Of a DNA stretch of 6,498 nucleotides, positions 5,629 to 6,498 are shown piece by piece (within the stretch, counting starts at the first letter, position 1; every line of letters begins with the position of its first letter). Origin of the DNA: Opitutaceae bacterium. GTDB taxonomy: Bacteria; Verrucomicrobiota; Verrucomicrobiae; Opitutales; Opitutaceae. The notes beneath the pieces are model-generated. The model searched no databases and had not been told where the DNA came from. It saw nothing but the letters and a program-made list of their open reading frames with translations. The position numbers and the translations under genes are program-made. Where the stretch lies: assembly GCA_031266495.1 (NCBI GenBank), contig JAISAX010000611.1, forward strand, positions 1 through 6,498, in the 5' to 3' direction.

Positions 5629-6495
5629 ATGATACACAGGCTTGAGGTGGAAAATTTTCGTTCTTTCAATCAAAGAGTGTTATTGGATTTCACGGTAAAA
5701 CCGGAAAAAGCAGGGCGCGCCGGATATGTCGAAACCAGGAGCGGCGAAGTTGTTTCCAGAGTGAACATGCTCATCGGTCCCAATGCATCGGGGAAATCCA
5801 ACATCCTGAAGGCGCTTGTCGTGCTGCATTGGGCGCTTGTGGAATCCGCCGGCCAGGATGCCAGAGAAGTTGAGCATCTTTTCCGTTTTTTTGGAAATCC
5901 CGACCTGACTCGTATCGCCATTGAATGCTCCGATGGAGGTGAAGAGTTGTACCGTTACGAAGTCGCACTCGGCCCGGAACCCCGATTCATCGGGGAAAAA
6001 CTTTCGGTGCGCCTCGGCAGGCGGGCGAAATGGAAAATCATTTTTGATCGCAGATTGGATAAAAAAGGGGAGTTCCGTTTTCCGGAAACAGAGGGTGATT
6101 GGGGAACCATTGCGCAGCGTCCAAATGCATCGTTGGTTGGTTCCCGGCTGCTTGCCGGCATCAAACCCGGCATCGCGTCTCCCGAATGGGAACTTGCGCA
6201 CAAGATCAAGTCGTTCATGGCAAACAGCTTCGGGAATATCGCGCCGGAATTTGAAGGGAATCCGGACTTCTCGTGGCAAACCGTCGGCAAGCGGCTGGCC
6301 CAGGACAAAACACTGCTCCGGCAGGCAGGTTTGTTCATGCGAAACGCGGACATCGGCATCACCGGTCTGACGCTGCAAAAAATCACAGTGAACAATCCCC
6401 GGACAGGCACAGCGGAGATCCTCAATCTCCCCTCTTTTGTCCATTCCATCGGAACGAAAAACGGGAGTAGGGGGGGGGGGGGGGGGCGGGAATGA
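5629..6495 (+). CDS. AAA-type ATP-binding protein (AAA_15/AAA_21, SMC-like), cut short by a G17 run
   Basis: MIHRLEVENFRSF at the N-terminus and a Walker A GPNASGKS (50-57) followed by NILKAL are diagnostic of the RecF/SMC-like ABC ATPases that occur alone or in anti-phage modules (AbiL, RloB-associated, PARIS and OLD-type ATPases are relatives). The region 60-270 is the usual variable arm domain. The signature motif, Walker B and switch His, which normally come in the next 100-200 residues, are absent. After SIGTKNG the frame enters seventeen G (6470-6486), reads SRGGGGGRE and stops at TGA 6493. As drawn, the protein is probably inactive. Either the tract is miscounted or slips between lengths, or the gene is broken. 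The start has only a weak GGAAA upstream. The gene is more AT-rich than the operon (20 of 60 G+C at 5641-5700), suggesting separate ancestry. Any partner gene lies outside the window. Confidence 0.75.
   Translation: MIHRLEVENFRSFNQRVLLDFTVKPEKAGRAGYVETRSGEVVSRVNMLIGPNASGKSNILKALVVLHWALVESAGQDAREVEHLFRFFGNPDLTRIAIECSDGGEELYRYEVALGPEPRFIGEKLSVRLGRRAKWKIIFDRRLDKKGEFRFPETEGDWGTIAQRPNASLVGSRLLAGIKPGIASPEWELAHKIKSFMANSFGNIAPEFEGNPDFSWQTVGKRLAQDKTLLRQAGLFMRNADIGITGLTLQKITVNNPRTGTAEILNLPSFVHSIGTKNGSRGGGGGRE
6470..6486. repeat. G17 homopolymer inside the ATPase reading frame
   Basis: Seventeen consecutive G. With 17 the frame reaches TGA at 6493-6495. The other two frames after the run stay open to the window end, so a tract shorter or longer by a number not divisible by three would avoid that stop. 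Confidence 0.8.
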
Positions 6496-6498
6496 AAC

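Noticed and set aside
5337..5645. Plus-strand open frame of 102 codons before the ATPase
   Set aside because: Its middle is translated from the two REP hairpins and the C-rich stretch, and it overlaps the ATPase start out of frame. No domain or ribosome site.
5680..6444. Minus-strand frame of 254 codons opposite the ATPase
   Set aside because: Antisense of a clear Walker A protein; no family features.

Overview
The window looks like a stretch of a GC-rich genome from the Planctomycetes/Verrucomicrobia/Lentisphaerae group. A gut- or soil-type Opitutaceae-like verrucomicrobium is my best guess. The reasons are one PEP-CTERM surface protein, one H-X9-DG prepilin-like protein and two carbohydrate-active proteins packed together, plus short GTAG-type palindromic repeats. 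No rRNA or other taxonomic marker is present, so this is inference.

Layout. About 80% of the window (positions 3-5258) is a minus-strand cluster read right to left: a PEP-CTERM protein (4389-5258), a five-bladed beta-propeller glycosidase-like protein (3217-4371), a prepilin-type H-X9-DG protein (2291-3175, possibly from 3220) and a heparinase II/III-like polysaccharide lyase (3-2288, running off the left edge). Gaps are 17 nt, an ATGA overlap or about 41 nt depending on the start chosen, and 2 nt, so one operon is likely. It reads as a polysaccharide-processing unit with surface-associated and secreted products. A 370-nt divergent intergenic region (5259-5628) follows. It holds a 32-nt palindrome that could be an operator, phased A-tracts and an inverted pair of REP-like hairpins. 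On the plus strand is an AAA-type ATP-binding protein (5629-6495), visibly more AT-rich than the operon and probably accessory. Its reading frame is ended by a 17-G run close to the right edge.

The most interesting material is repeats that enter genes. (1) A 147-bp hairpin-rich segment bounded by a 15-bp direct repeat sits in frame inside the prepilin gene and leaves it with two FTLIE cleavage motifs. (2) A REP-like hairpin matching the intergenic pair lies in frame inside the lyase gene and encodes a GASLAKPA linker. (3) Long G/C homopolymers lie in the ATPase, at the lyase edge of the window and between two possible starts of the prepilin gene. These could be phase-variable sites or sequencing/assembly problems. 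I see no complete new defence or metabolic system. The ATPase may be the first gene of one whose partner lies beyond the window.
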